This document shows positions 7,425 to 17,385 of a stretch of DNA of 64,000 nucleotides, in pieces. Under the pieces are notes generated by a model. It was not told the DNA's origin. It was given only the letters and a program-made list of their open reading frames with translations, and did not search any database. The position numbers and the translations under genes are program-made. The stretch spans positions 1-64,000 of the forward strand of contig CAYNFR010000009.1 in the NCBI GenBank assembly GCA_964396595.1, in the 5' to 3' direction. This DNA is from CAYNFR01 sp964396595 (GTDB lineage Bacteria > Bacteroidota > Bacteroidia > Chitinophagales > Saprospiraceae). Within the stretch, counting starts at the first letter, position 1, and each line of letters opens with the position of its first letter.

Positions 7425-10400
7425 TTACATCGTCGCAGCTACCACCTTCATCACGCCCTGCATTATCTGCCAATGCCCCGGGAACGTACATATATAAGGA
7501 TAGTCACCCGGCTCATCCGGCACCGTAAATCTGAGCTTGTAAAAGTCATCAGGATCAACTATCGGTACATGAAACAATACTTCCGGCATATCAGGAATAT
7601 AATCCTTGTCTGCACTCTTAGGATCCATGGCCATTCTGTCTGCGGCAGCACCGACACGCTCAGCTGTACCCCGCTTCAGTATCAACAGGTTATGTTGCAT
7701 GAAGTCATTGTTTTCGAAGACTAGCTCTACCTTGCTACCGGCAGTAACCGTAAAAGAAGATAGGTCAAACTTCATCTCGTTTTGGATTGTCTTAATCTTG
7801 ACGATTTGGTCAGGTTTCTTTGCATCTTCGGCCGCAGCTACCAGATGGGATACTTGTTCACCATAATTAGCGTAAAGCACCTCAGCGAGCGATGTACCGT
7901 CGAATACATTGGTTAACTTTTTCCCAAAGTCCTCTTGAACGGCATAAACCCAATCTCCATGTAAGGGAATCTTCTTTGTTCCCACATCGAGGAAAAGCAT
8001 ATCCTTGACACCGTAAAGGCCGCCACCGCCACCGGTGTCTTTGACCCGTATAGCAATGGTATTCTGACCTGATTTTAAGACTCCACGTGGAATCGAATAT
8101 ACCCTCATTTTATCATAACCATTCGTGCTGCCGATTTTGACTCCATTGATGTAAACGATATCCTCGTCATCTACGGGACCTAAAGAGATGGTAGCATTTG
8201 CGCTAGCATCAACTGATGATAGATTTAGTTTCTTTCTGAACCAGACGATACCGTCTATTTGCAACCCGGCTGATTCGAAGTATTGAGGCAATCTCATGGT
8301 TTTCCATTCGGCGTCATTATAATTCTCTTTTTCCCAATCCTTGCCGACCATGGATACTTCGCTGGAAGTTACCCCATCGGCGGCGATCATTTCAGCGAGA
8401 AATCCTACATGATGTCTTGTCGCCGCGATGTACAAGGCTCTTGACAACCACGGATCTCTTTTGACTTCAGATTTAAGACTGAGCTGATAAATTATCTTAC
8501 CGATTTCTTCTGATGGCTCACGCTGTGATAAATAGAGCATGGCCGCCATTTGCACTGTCGGGTCTGTGTCTTGGATTAATTTGTACTTCAAGACAAGCGC
8601 ATCAGATTCGGCATTCTTCGGTACTAGTTGTAAGGCCGCTCGGCGGATACTCGGAGATGAATGAACCAAGGCGTTTCTGACAACTTCGTCGGCCTTTGGG
8701 TCAGTGCCTATAGCCCCTAGACCTTCTATTGTCCATAAGGCATGAAGAGCTGCCGGATAGAGTCCGGCTTGATCTCTTGGGGCATTTTTTACAAGAGCAT
8801 AAAGTTTGGGGAGTACAGACTTATCTGCTTTGTCAACAAGCATTCTTTGGGCGGTAGACCGCCAAAATTTATTTTCATGATTTAAGGCTTCTACCCATTG
8901 ATCAGGTTTGTCAGCATTGAGCTGATATGTTTTCTGCTTGCTTCCTTTAGGTTTGACGACCCATACACGACCCCTTGATCTATCGCGCAGAGGATTGATA
9001 TAGGCATTACCCTCTCCATTCACCGCATCATAACCTCCGCGGGCTGAGGTGGGTGTAGGATTGTGTTGGATGATAAAATTGTACCAATCTAGCACCCATA
9101 CATTGCCTTCAGGTCCGACTTTTGCTTCGACGGGAGAGAACCATTCGTCGGCACTTGCGATGAGATTGCCACCATCACGTTCGGTGTAGCCTGCTCCGGA
9201 GGATTCGATAATATTGTTGTGCACAAGTCCCCCTGTGGGTTCACATACGAAAGCTATTCTATTCCAATATTTTCTAGGAAAGCTGCGTGCCGTATAAAAA
9301 TGATGCCCTGCGGCGGCCGTAAATCCACCGAATACATCGACCTGACGGACATTGGGTGTGATGGACTTCATATCATAATGACCATCGATCTTCACACTAC
9401 CTTGGGCTGGAATACCTGTAACCCTGGTATAATAACGATTGGGGATACCTACGAAGACACAGTGCGTATTATTCGCCGTCGAGGCGAAAATTTCATTGGT
9501 CTCTGTGATGCCCAGCCCCCATGTATTATTACTCGTGCTGGTGACGAATTCAAAATCCTTATAGCCTTGGTCAAAGCGATAGACGCCTTGACGGAATTCA
9601 TGCGGCTTGCCGAAAATCTCTCCCTTAAATCCGCTGTATCCCAGCACGCCATAGATCTTGTTGTCTATACCGCGCTGAAGATTGGAAGGGCCGGCATGTG
9701 TGTCAAAAGTTCCCCATCCATCAATCAATATCTGGCGCACATCCGCTACATCATCACCATCGGTGTCTTTTAAAAATAAAAAGTGCGGTGCTTGCGATAC
9801 GATAATACCGCCGTTGGCGAATGTAAAACTCGTCGGGATATTGAGGTTTTCTGCAAAAATCGTCACCTTGTCCGCTTTACCATCTCCATCCGTATCCTCC
9901 AATATTTTAATCCGATCATCTCCCACGCCATTGTCTTGTCTCACTGTATTGGGATAGTCTATGGTCTCTATTACCCACAGTCTGCCGCGTTCGTCCCAAT
10001 CCATTGCTATCGGGTTGATAATATCAGGCTCTGATGCAAACAGCTCGACCTCAAATCCAACAGGCACTTGTAAAAACTTAGCTGATTCTTGCGGACTAAG
10101 GGGTAATTGGTATTGCGGCTTAGGATCGCGACGTTCGTAATTAGGAATATTATCGCGGTCTTCATATACCAATGTAGGCATGTCTGCCATAAATCGGTTA
10201 CGATTTTCTTTAACATGTGGCTCAACAGCCCACAGTATCCCCTCTTTCACCAATTGATGAAATGTCGGCTGCGACCATGTACGCATATCATGACCATAAG
10301 CCGTATAAAACACTTTTCCTTTGCCATATTCCTTGACCCATGTCCATGGCTCTCGGTGATCACCCTCTACTCTTTCCATCAACACCGTAATGTCATCGGC

Positions 10401-10931
10401 TAACTGCCAATGAACATAGGTCTCGTCCCAAGTCGAAAATTCTTGGACATTCTGCATGATAGGATGCGACTTATCAATAATGGTGGCTGTAAAATTTCCG
10501 GTCTCATGACTCTTAAACTGACCACCGACAAGGGCTATGTATTCCGATGAATTGCGAAAGCAAAAGCTGGCAGAGTGTATCGGAATAAATGCCTTTCCTC
10601 CACTGACAAAATCTAATAGAGCATTGTTTTGCTCAGGCGTTATGCTGTCGTGATTAGCATAGATGATCAGACCATCATATTGGTCTAGTGTTTCTTTATT
10701 CAGATAAGATGGATCCTCTGTATAGCTTAGATTTATACCTTCTTTTGTCAGGCCTGCGGCCAATACAGGGAAGTAAGCATTGGAATGATGATGCTCGCTA
10801 GTGTGACCTAAAAACAACAATTCGATACGTCTTGGCTGATCATCGGCGACAGTTGAAATACCCCGGGTACATGACTGCCACAATACCATACTGAGAAAAA
10901 AGAATAAAACTCCGGTGTTGAAATACTTCAT
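7425..10931 (-). CDS. ThuA / PVC-type dehydrogenase / HEAT / cupredoxin lipoprotein
   Basis: This 1168-residue exported lipoprotein has a lipobox ending at Cys21 (MVLWQSC). Domains in order: a ThuA-like glutamine-amidotransferase fold (about 35-250, with AYGHDMRTW); a beta-propeller of the kind in membrane-bound dehydrogenase homologues (about 285-680, with repeated DTDGDGKAD-type calcium-like motifs); HEAT-like helices (about 690-860); a beta-sandwich like sialate O-acetylesterase accessory domains (about 880-1010); and a C-terminal type-1 copper domain (about 1050-1168). The copper ligands are visible as His in FMQHNLL and Cys-His-Met in YICTFPGHWQIMQG. Such multi-domain proteins are known in Planctomycetota and Bacteroidota. 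A periplasmic sugar-oxidising or electron-transfer role is inferred. It is probably the head of a catabolic group with the two downstream genes. Confidence 0.85.
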   Translation of the reverse strand: MKYFNTGVLFFFLSMVLWQSCTRGISTVADDQPRRIELLFLGHTSEHHHSNAYFPVLAAGLTKEGINLSYTEDPSYLNKETLDQYDGLIIYANHDSITPEQNNALLDFVSGGKAFIPIHSASFCFRNSSEYIALVGGQFKSHETGNFTATIIDKSHPIMQNVQEFSTWDETYVHWQLADDITVLMERVEGDHREPWTWVKEYGKGKVFYTAYGHDMRTWSQPTFHQLVKEGILWAVEPHVKENRNRFMADMPTLVYEDRDNIPNYERRDPKPQYQLPLSPQESAKFLQVPVGFEVELFASEPDIINPIAMDWDERGRLWVIETIDYPNTVRQDNGVGDDRIKILEDTDGDGKADKVTIFAENLNIPTSFTFANGGIIVSQAPHFLFLKDTDGDDVADVRQILIDGWGTFDTHAGPSNLQRGIDNKIYGVLGYSGFKGEIFGKPHEFRQGVYRFDQGYKDFEFVTSTSNNTWGLGITETNEIFASTANNTHCVFVGIPNRYYTRVTGIPAQGSVKIDGHYDMKSITPNVRQVDVFGGFTAAAGHHFYTARSFPRKYWNRIAFVCEPTGGLVHNNIIESSGAGYTERDGGNLIASADEWFSPVEAKVGPEGNVWVLDWYNFIIQHNPTPTSARGGYDAVNGEGNAYINPLRDRSRGRVWVVKPKGSKQKTYQLNADKPDQWVEALNHENKFWRSTAQRMLVDKADKSVLPKLYALVKNAPRDQAGLYPAALHALWTIEGLGAIGTDPKADEVVRNALVHSSPSIRRAALQLVPKNAESDALVLKYKLIQDTDPTVQMAAMLYLSQREPSEEIGKIIYQLSLKSEVKRDPWLSRALYIAATRHHVGFLAEMIAADGVTSSEVSMVGKDWEKENYNDAEWKTMRLPQYFESAGLQIDGIVWFRKKLNLSSVDASANATISLGPVDDEDIVYINGVKIGSTNGYDKMRVYSIPRGVLKSGQNTIAIRVKDTGGGGGLYGVKDMLFLDVGTKKIPLHGDWVYAVQEDFGKKLTNVFDGTSLAEVLYANYGEQVSHLVAAAEDAKKPDQIVKIKTIQNEMKFDLSSFTVTAGSKVELVFENNDFMQHNLLILKRGTAERVGAAADRMAMDPKSADKDYIPDMPEVLFHVPIVDPDDFYKLRFTVPDEPGDYPYICTFPGHWQIMQGVMKVVAATM

Positions 10932-11067
10932 TGTAGAAAAGAAATAAGTGATTGGTCAATGTTACCATTAAATGTTGGTTTTACACTTATCAAGTTGTTA
11001 AAAAAAGTAAAGCATGATCTGAAGCTTCTCTAACTACAGATACAATGATGATGTTCCATCCTTTGGC

Positions 11068-12207
11068 TTAATCGATGAACTCCCGCCAGTCACGGCCATC
11101 AAGCAGCCATGACAGACTAAACCTCGCGATCTTGCCCCCGGCGTGACGGCCCTCTTCTATCGATTCATAAAGCAGATATATCCAGCCATCGCTGGCAGTA
11201 CCTTTCCGACCCACAGTCAGAGATGAATAAGCGAATCCGCCCTCCTCTACGCGTTTCTTGACAGGCCATGTTCTACCGCCATCAAAGCTTATCCACACAG
11301 TGCCTTTCTCTCGCTGCCACCGCTCGCCCGGTGTGTCATTATTGCTAAATATCAGAATATCATGTTCATCAAGAGGAATGCGTATCAGACCACCCATCAA
11401 GCCATAATCATGCCCTTGCGGGCCGTCAGGTAAGACATCACTTACCTTGAGACCTTCCCAAGTCTCTCCTCCATCATAACTCCACGCCTCGTGACGCATA
11501 CGACAGTTAAGCCCATCTGTGGACTTGTGACGCCGTGAGTTATAATATAATGTGCCATCAGACAGCTCGACGATAGCTGCCTCCCCTGTGCCATAGGCAG
11601 GAAATGCTTTGCTGGTATGCCACGTCTTGCCCCTATCATCGCTATAGATAGCATTCGTATAATGCTGATGCCAGTGCTCTACTTCATTACTCTCTCCGAA
11701 AAAGCGGGTCGGACGGATCAACCTTCCCGGGTGAGGCCCTTTGGTTAAGGTTAGGCCACTCTCGTTCATGTGCATAGCAGGCATGTTGCCCAGATCGTCC
11801 GAGTGGATTATGATCTCAGTCTTATGCCATGTATCTCCGTTATCCTGACTGCGATAGACATATAAGCCCTTGCTGGGGTACTTATCTTCTATGAAAAAGA
11901 AAATGTCACCAGTGAGCTCATCGACTGTTACACCGCCACCATGCCAGACGTTATCGTGAACCTTGATTTCATCTTCCCAGACGACACCACCATCAACTGA
12001 CTTCCGCACGCGCAGGTGATGACTTCCCCATGTGCAGATAATACTGCCGTCAAGCGCACAATCGACATTTGGAAAACGCTCGTCGATAAATATCTTTTCT
12101 ACGGAATATGCAGCAGAGCGGTCTATATTCCATGTCTGCTCTGTTACAGACTGAGAAAACAGCATCTGACAGATCAGTAATCCAGGGAGAAATAATTCTT
12201 TTTTCAT
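11068..12207 (-). CDS. Exported sialidase-like BNR/Asp-box protein
   Basis: This 379-residue protein has an N-terminal signal peptide (LFLPGLLICQMLFSQS). Five Asp boxes (S-x-D-x-G-x-T-W) are visible: SVDGGVVW, SQDNGDTW, SDDRGKTW, SYDGGETW and SFDGGRTW. These are the hallmark of the six-bladed propeller of exo-alpha-sialidases and related BNR proteins. An Arg-rich stretch (RLIRPTRFFGES) could provide the carboxylate-binding Arg. The sequence is closer to the broad family of exported sialidase-like hydrolases in glycan-degrading Bacteroidota than to a proven sialidase, so substrate is uncertain. A 136-bp gap separates it from the large lipoprotein gene on the same strand. Confidence 0.82.
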   Translation of the reverse strand: MKKELFLPGLLICQMLFSQSVTEQTWNIDRSAAYSVEKIFIDERFPNVDCALDGSIICTWGSHHLRVRKSVDGGVVWEDEIKVHDNVWHGGGVTVDELTGDIFFFIEDKYPSKGLYVYRSQDNGDTWHKTEIIIHSDDLGNMPAMHMNESGLTLTKGPHPGRLIRPTRFFGESNEVEHWHQHYTNAIYSDDRGKTWHTSKAFPAYGTGEAAIVELSDGTLYYNSRRHKSTDGLNCRMRHEAWSYDGGETWEGLKVSDVLPDGPQGHDYGLMGGLIRIPLDEHDILIFSNNDTPGERWQREKGTVWISFDGGRTWPVKKRVEEGGFAYSSLTVGRKGTASDGWIYLLYESIEEGRHAGGKIARFSLSWLLDGRDWREFID

Positions 12208-12389
12208 GTACTTATTTAAAATGGCCTATTGGCGTTTTGTTAAACATACGAAAAGATACTGCGTTAGCGTGATGTATCGCGCAAAAAATGTGACCTCAAT
12301 ATATTATATCGCAGCTAATAAAGAAAATATATGCACCTTTATCTAGTCATTCGTGATCAATACTGCACGAGCCATTAATCAAATAACAT

Positions 12390-14171
12390 TTGAAAAATTT
12401 ACGATTTCTTAACAGCTTTTTGTGGAAGTACAAATGGAGGCTGAGCCTAGGTGTGCTATTCGTGATCTTACAAAACTACTTCAGACTATTAGTCCCTCCA
12501 CAATTCAGGAAGGCACTTGATCTGGTAGTTGACAGCCTGAGAGACTATAACGCCACAGCGACAGCTGACGACAAGACAGTAATAGTCGATTACATAAAGG
12601 CTAATCTGATCACTTTTTCACTATGGGTATTGGCTTTCGCGGCGATGATGGGGATATTCATGTACGCCATGCGACAGACGATTATCGTCGTCTCGCGCTT
12701 GATAGAATATGATCTGCGCAAAATGATCTACAGCAAGTATCAAGAACTTGACGCTTCATTTTACACTACACAAAGTACGGGAGATCTAATGTCGCGCATC
12801 ACCGAAGATCTATCCAAGACACGCATGTATCTTGGACCGGGCTTACTTTACATATTTAATCTGATAACCTTACTTGTGATCGCCACGATTTACATGTACA
12901 ATGTCAATAAGACCTTGACGATCTATGCATTGGCGCCACTTCCTATTATGTCGTTCTCCATCTATTATGTAAGTAGTATCATAAACCGCAGAAGCACAGC
13001 TATCCAGGTGCAGCTTGCCAAGGTTACCTCGATCGCACAAGAAGTATTTTCGGGTATCCGAGTAGTCAAATCATATGGTCGGACGGATCAGTTCAAAAAT
13101 CATTTTCACAATAACACAGCGAATTACAGAGAGACCAGTCTCTCGCTTGTCACTGTTAATTCGATTTTTCATCCTTTGATGTTACTGCTGGTTTCGTTGA
13201 GTATCCTTATGGTTGTGATCGTCGGTGGCAACGAGGTATCCAAAGGCACCATCACTTATGGCAACATTGCCGAATTCATCATCTATGTTAACATGCTTAC
13301 CTGGCCCTTTGCCGCAGTGGGCTGGATCGTGTCTATCATTCAGGAAGCAGAAGCGGGCCAGCGCAGGATTAATGAGTTTCTTTTCACCCAACCAAACATC
13401 GTATCCCCTTCCGTGGAAAGTGATGATCTTAACGGCACTATAGAATTTAAAAATGTTAGCTTCAGCTATCAAGGTGCTTTGCATAGTACGCTTAAGGACA
13501 TCTCGTTTACTGTCCTCAAAGGAGAAAAACTTGGCATTATCGGCAAGACTGCCAGTGGGAAATCTACCATTGCAAATCTGCTTCTTCGATTGTACGACAT
13601 CAGTCAAGGCGAGATTCTGATAGATGGTATTGATATCAAGGAACACAATCTCTACAAACTGCGACGCAGCATAGGATATGTTCCTCAAGATGCCTTCCTG
13701 TTCAGCACTTCCATCAATAATAATGTGGCGTTTGGTGTAGAAGAAGTCAATCAAGAACTCATTGAGCAGATGAGCAGACATGCAGCCGTGTATGATGACA
13801 TTATTGACTTTCAGAATGGATTTGAGACTTTGGTGGGCGAGCGTGGTGTGACATTAAGTGGAGGGCAGAAACAGCGAATAGCTATCGCAAGAGCATTGAT
13901 CAAGAGTCCGGAGATTATCATCCTAGATGACTGTCTGTCGGCCGTTGACACCACCACCGAACAAACAATACTAGCTTATCTTAAAGATGTCCTGGCGGAC
14001 AAAACAGCCATTATCATTACCCATAGGATTTACAAACATCTCAACTTTGATAAGATCATAGTGCTCGAAGACGGTAAGATTATCGAGTCAGGCACACCGG
14101 AAGACTTGATTGCGCTTAAAGGATATTACTACGAATTACTCAATAGTCAGCAATTGGAAGAAGTCACTTAG
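12390..14171 (+). CDS. ABC exporter half-transporter (permease-ATPase fusion)
   Basis: This 593-residue protein has an N-terminal six-helix membrane domain (about 15-320) and a C-terminal ATPase domain (about 345-590). Walker A is GKTASGKST, the signature is LSGGQKQR, and Walker B is IIILDDCLSAVD. The residue after Walker B, normally the catalytic Glu, is Asp, as in the degenerate half of heterodimeric exporters such as BmrC/D. A partner with a normal site may therefore exist elsewhere. The start is TTG at 12390; no in-frame ATG gives a complete first helix, and the reading MKNLRFLNSFLWKYKWRL fits homologues. The substrate (lipid or drug) is unknown. It stands alone, divergent from the sialidase-like gene. 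Confidence 0.88.
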   Translation: MKNLRFLNSFLWKYKWRLSLGVLFVILQNYFRLLVPPQFRKALDLVVDSLRDYNATATADDKTVIVDYIKANLITFSLWVLAFAAMMGIFMYAMRQTIIVVSRLIEYDLRKMIYSKYQELDASFYTTQSTGDLMSRITEDLSKTRMYLGPGLLYIFNLITLLVIATIYMYNVNKTLTIYALAPLPIMSFSIYYVSSIINRRSTAIQVQLAKVTSIAQEVFSGIRVVKSYGRTDQFKNHFHNNTANYRETSLSLVTVNSIFHPLMLLLVSLSILMVVIVGGNEVSKGTITYGNIAEFIIYVNMLTWPFAAVGWIVSIIQEAEAGQRRINEFLFTQPNIVSPSVESDDLNGTIEFKNVSFSYQGALHSTLKDISFTVLKGEKLGIIGKTASGKSTIANLLLRLYDISQGEILIDGIDIKEHNLYKLRRSIGYVPQDAFLFSTSINNNVAFGVEEVNQELIEQMSRHAAVYDDIIDFQNGFETLVGERGVTLSGGQKQRIAIARALIKSPEIIILDDCLSAVDTTTEQTILAYLKDVLADKTAIIITHRIYKHLNFDKIIVLEDGKIIESGTPEDLIALKGYYYELLNSQQLEEVT

Positions 14172-14324
14172 TGAGTCAATATCCATCTTGCCAGGATGAC
14201 TTGTGACGCTAAAAAATGGTCTCTTTATCGGATAACAATAGTTAATTCAGGACTATAATGGTGTCTAGCAGAATAACCCTGCGAGAAATATTGCGCTTTA
14301 TGAATACAAGTACAAGATAATTGC

Positions 14325-14332
14325 TATATTTA
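14325..14332 (+). promoter_or_regulatory. Candidate -7 box of the DUF3276 gene
   Basis: TATATTTA matches TAnnTTTG except at the last base. A start of transcription near 14338 would leave about 19 nt before the GTG at 14357. This placement argues against a longer reading from TTG 14321, whose codons would overlap the box. Confidence 0.35.
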
Positions 14333-14356
14333 AGCATAAAATTTAATCAAACTACA

Positions 14357-14713
14357 GTGGAGAAGGATTTTGACAATGGGCAAGAAATAGTTTTCTCAAA
14401 GAAAGTTAAAGCTGGAAAGCGTCGTACATACTTTTTTGATGTGCGCAAAACCAAGAGTGATGACTTCTTTCTGACACTAACAGAAAGTACCCGTAAATTT
14501 AATACCGACGGATACACGAGACATAAAATCTTCTTGTATAAAGAGGACTTTAACCGCTTTATGGAGGGTCTTAATGAAGCGGTAGATCATGTTAAATCCG
14601 ATCTTATGCCTGACTACGACTACGAGCAGTTTGATCGCAAGCATGAAGAGTGGGAGAACGAGAGAAAGAACGAGAGTTCTTCCAATGCGGATGAAGAAGA
14701 GGTAAGTTGGTAG
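14357..14713 (+). CDS. DUF3276 / PUR-alpha-like nucleic-acid-binding protein
   Basis: This 118-residue protein is nearly universal in Bacteroidota. It shows one PUR-like repeat: EIVFSKKVKAGKRRTYFFDV (strands), a second strand pair FFLTLTES, then HKIFLYKEDFNRFMEGLNEA (helix). A very acidic, Ser/Glu-rich tail follows (about 90-118). PUR folds bind single-stranded nucleic acid; the cellular job here is not established. The start GTG at 14357 gives the family's usual N terminus (VEKDFDNGQE, initiating Met) and leaves room for the promoter box upstream. The next 800 bp are gene-free. Confidence 0.82.
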   Translation: MEKDFDNGQEIVFSKKVKAGKRRTYFFDVRKTKSDDFFLTLTESTRKFNTDGYTRHKIFLYKEDFNRFMEGLNEAVDHVKSDLMPDYDYEQFDRKHEEWENERKNESSSNADEEEVSW

Positions 14714-15513
14714 TTATCCATAAAACACATCTCTGCTCTTCACTGCGGTAGTTGGACTATTATTTGTTACTCATCAGTTGCGATCAATTTCGCTTAAAAG
14801 ATGCCCATTTCCTATAATCCTGTCGCTCTTTTTTCGTCAAGAGCACTGCGATTCACTCAAAAAGGAGCCTTATCTAATAAAAAATTGATTGATTTTTTGA
14901 CCTTATAGCATCTTACGATTAGTTACAGTCTTTTTGCGGAGGTGACGGTCATCTATTGGTCAAATAGTTGAAAATATTCCCCACACACACCCCTATCTTT
15001 ACATGTGTTGATATAATAAACTCGACATGTATCCGATGATATGAATCTGCACGATACACCCCTTATTCTTTTCCTCTCTCACTCTGTTGACTTTACAGTT
15101 CATGCTTTACATCACTGATAAAGCGCAGTTTTACAAAATAAAATATCCCTACCGTTCTTTATAATGAATTGATTTGTCACCCGTCTATCTATTCGATATA
15201 GTGGAATCTAAGGGTAAGAGACGCTTTTGGGATCACATGAAAATATATCATAGCTAATGCAACATCTGCAATCGGTGCTTTGGGATGCATCCTGGAAACA
15301 ATTTATCGCAGATGCGAAGAGTTCATTTTCAATGGGCCATAGGCAAGAGTCGTGCAGATAATTTCCACGTCATGAGCGAGGAGAGCTTAATAGACGTAGG
15401 CGCAGAGAAGAAAAATGACTTGCTAAGGTATAACGGGCGCTGTATTCAGTAGTTACATGTTTGAGCAAAGCTATGATGAAAATGAGGAGAGACACACGCT
15501 GTATTTCGCTATA
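14714..15513. other. Gene-free stretch
   Basis: About 800 bp between the DUF3276 gene and the end of the convergent ABC operon. I see no convincing coding frame, tRNA, strong terminator or repeat family. It is A/T-rich in the first half. Confidence 0.6.
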
Positions 15514-16311
15514 TTAATGCTCCATCATTTTGTCTTCTATTTCGTACACTAATTCTGTATACTCAGGCTTTCGCTTCGTCTCGCGCGTGCGATTCAAAGG
15601 CAGCGGAACCGATATATGTTCTATTATCTTGGCGGGAGAATCACCCAAGATATAAATATCATCACCCAGATATACCGCTTCTGGAATATCATGAGTTACG
15701 AAAATGATAGTGGGATGAAACTGATCCCATACTTTCACCAAGAGCTCTTGCATTAACAATCTCGTCCTTATATCCAATGCGCCAAATGGCTCGTCCATCA
15801 ACAAAATGCGTGGATTAGCAATCATACTTCTCGCAATAGCTACACGCTGTAATTGACCGCCACTCAATGCTGGATATTGGGCGTATTTAAGTTCGTGGCC
15901 TTCCAGACCGACAAGCTTGATCAATTCCATAGCGCGATCATTTCGCTCAGAGCGACTCACTCCTTGATACCGCAGGGACAGTGTCACATTGTCCAGAACA
16001 GTCATCCATGGCAAGGATGAATATTGCTGAAAGACCATGGAGACACGGTCTTTATTAGTCGGCGTCCTATCTTCAATAAGAATTTTTCCTTCTGTAGGCT
16101 TCTGCAATCCTGCTATATATCGGAGCAAAGTAGACTTTCCGCTGCCTGACTTACCTAAGATGATAACGAACTGCCCTTGGTCTGGTTTATCTTCGATGAG
16201 CAAGTTCAGATCCTTAATGATCCACGTCCGGCCTCCATCATAGCTTTGACCCATATCACGCATCTCGATAATATTGGGTAAATGCGGATTATCTTCAAAT
16301 CGCACATTCAT
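15514..16311 (-). CDS. ABC transporter ATPase, nitrate/sulfonate/taurine type
   Basis: This 265-residue ATPase resembles TauB/SsuB/NrtD. Walker A is GKSGSGKST, the signature is LSGGQLQRVAIARS, Walker B is ILLMDEPFGALD, and the switch His is in FVTHDIPEA. It would energise import through the permease encoded immediately upstream. Its start overlaps the permease stop as ATGA (16308-16311), so the two are coupled. It is the last gene of a five-gene minus-strand operon that begins near 21007. The canonical residues suggest an active ATPase. The substrate is unknown. Confidence 0.9.
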   Translation of the reverse strand: MNVRFEDNPHLPNIIEMRDMGQSYDGGRTWIIKDLNLLIEDKPDQGQFVIILGKSGSGKSTLLRYIAGLQKPTEGKILIEDRTPTNKDRVSMVFQQYSSLPWMTVLDNVTLSLRYQGVSRSERNDRAMELIKLVGLEGHELKYAQYPALSGGQLQRVAIARSMIANPRILLMDEPFGALDIRTRLLMQELLVKVWDQFHPTIIFVTHDIPEAVYLGDDIYILGDSPAKIIEHISVPLPLNRTRETKRKPEYTELVYEIEDKMMEH

Positions 16312-17378
16312 GATGCCACAGCTTTAGGTTTGACAATAGCGGCGATCCTATCACGCGCATTGTATATCATAGAAGCGATAATAATTAAGTAAATAAAAAC
16401 AACCACCCACAGTGTATCCAAGAATAACTGACTAAGCAATTTCAATCCACCAATGATCGGAATGAGCTCATCTAATAAAAGTAGTCCCACTAACACCAAA
16501 AACGCATACCAAATCACCATACTTGCAAAACCACTGATAGTTCTTATCAGACCTTGGTCGTCTTTGGCTAACTTGTTGTGATTCTGAAACTGATATTTAT
16601 AGGGGAACAACTTATCATCCAGCCTACCGAATATCTTGTCTTGAATAATCCCCACAAGCATGATTATGATCAGAAGAAAAAATACCTTGTCAATCCTCCC
16701 TCGACGCAGCCCCACTTGCCATGTCAATGCCCCTATGCCGGCGCCTCCTCCGATACTCTCGGCGATCACGATATACGTCCATGAGATAGCTGTCAATATT
16801 CTGATATCCCCGAATAATCTTGAAATAACCGCAGGCAGATACACTGTCTTAATCATTTGCCATTTAGACGCACCTAATGTATAAACCGTACGCAGATAAA
16901 TGCTCTCGATCTCGTCAATACGCTGAATAGTTACTGGTAACAAATAGATGATAATTCCGAAGGCTAGAAAATGCACCTTCATTGATGTACCTATCCCAAA
17001 CCAAGCGATGAACAAACCAACAGCCGCTGGCAGCACTAAAAACCTGGTGCTATCTACCGGTCTTTGAAAAGCAGCTCTGACCTGTGGCACAAGACCAAGT
17101 ATAAACCCAAAAGGTATGGCAATTAGAATAGCTTCTACATACCCCGCCAAATTCAGCCCCAGCGAATAGAAAAAATTAGGTATCAGATTGTTATCCTTGA
17201 CTAATTCACCGCCTGCATTCCATACCGCTGCAGGTGAAGGTAGGATTCCTCTGTCCAAAATGGGACTAGCTCCGATTGTAAATAAGGTCCAGACGAGCAA
17301 TATACACAACAGACCAAGAATCTCATAGATCCATTTTTCGCGTATTGAGAGATCTCGTCCTATATGGTACAGCCCCAT
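16308..17378 (-). CDS. ABC transporter permease, TauC/SsuC type
   Basis: This integral membrane permease has about seven to eight helices, including EILGLLCILLVWTLFTIG near the start and GLNLAGYVEAILIAIPFGF. The coupling-helix region is ASKWQMIKTVYLPAVISRLF, followed by TAISWTYIVIAESIGG, typical of the family. The C terminus carries two extra helices (about 265-335 of the short form). I start it at 17378 (MGLYHIGRD, 356 residues), 7 bp after the solute-binding gene ends. A longer reading from 17495 would overlap that gene by 110 bp and add 39 residues with no helix. The stop overlaps the ATPase start. Confidence 0.82.
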   Translation of the reverse strand: MGLYHIGRDLSIREKWIYEILGLLCILLVWTLFTIGASPILDRGILPSPAAVWNAGGELVKDNNLIPNFFYSLGLNLAGYVEAILIAIPFGFILGLVPQVRAAFQRPVDSTRFLVLPAAVGLFIAWFGIGTSMKVHFLAFGIIIYLLPVTIQRIDEIESIYLRTVYTLGASKWQMIKTVYLPAVISRLFGDIRILTAISWTYIVIAESIGGGAGIGALTWQVGLRRGRIDKVFFLLIIIMLVGIIQDKIFGRLDDKLFPYKYQFQNHNKLAKDDQGLIRTISGFASMVIWYAFLVLVGLLLLDELIPIIGGLKLLSQLFLDTLWVVVFIYLIIIASMIYNARDRIAAIVKPKAVAS

Positions 17379-17385
17379 CTCATTG

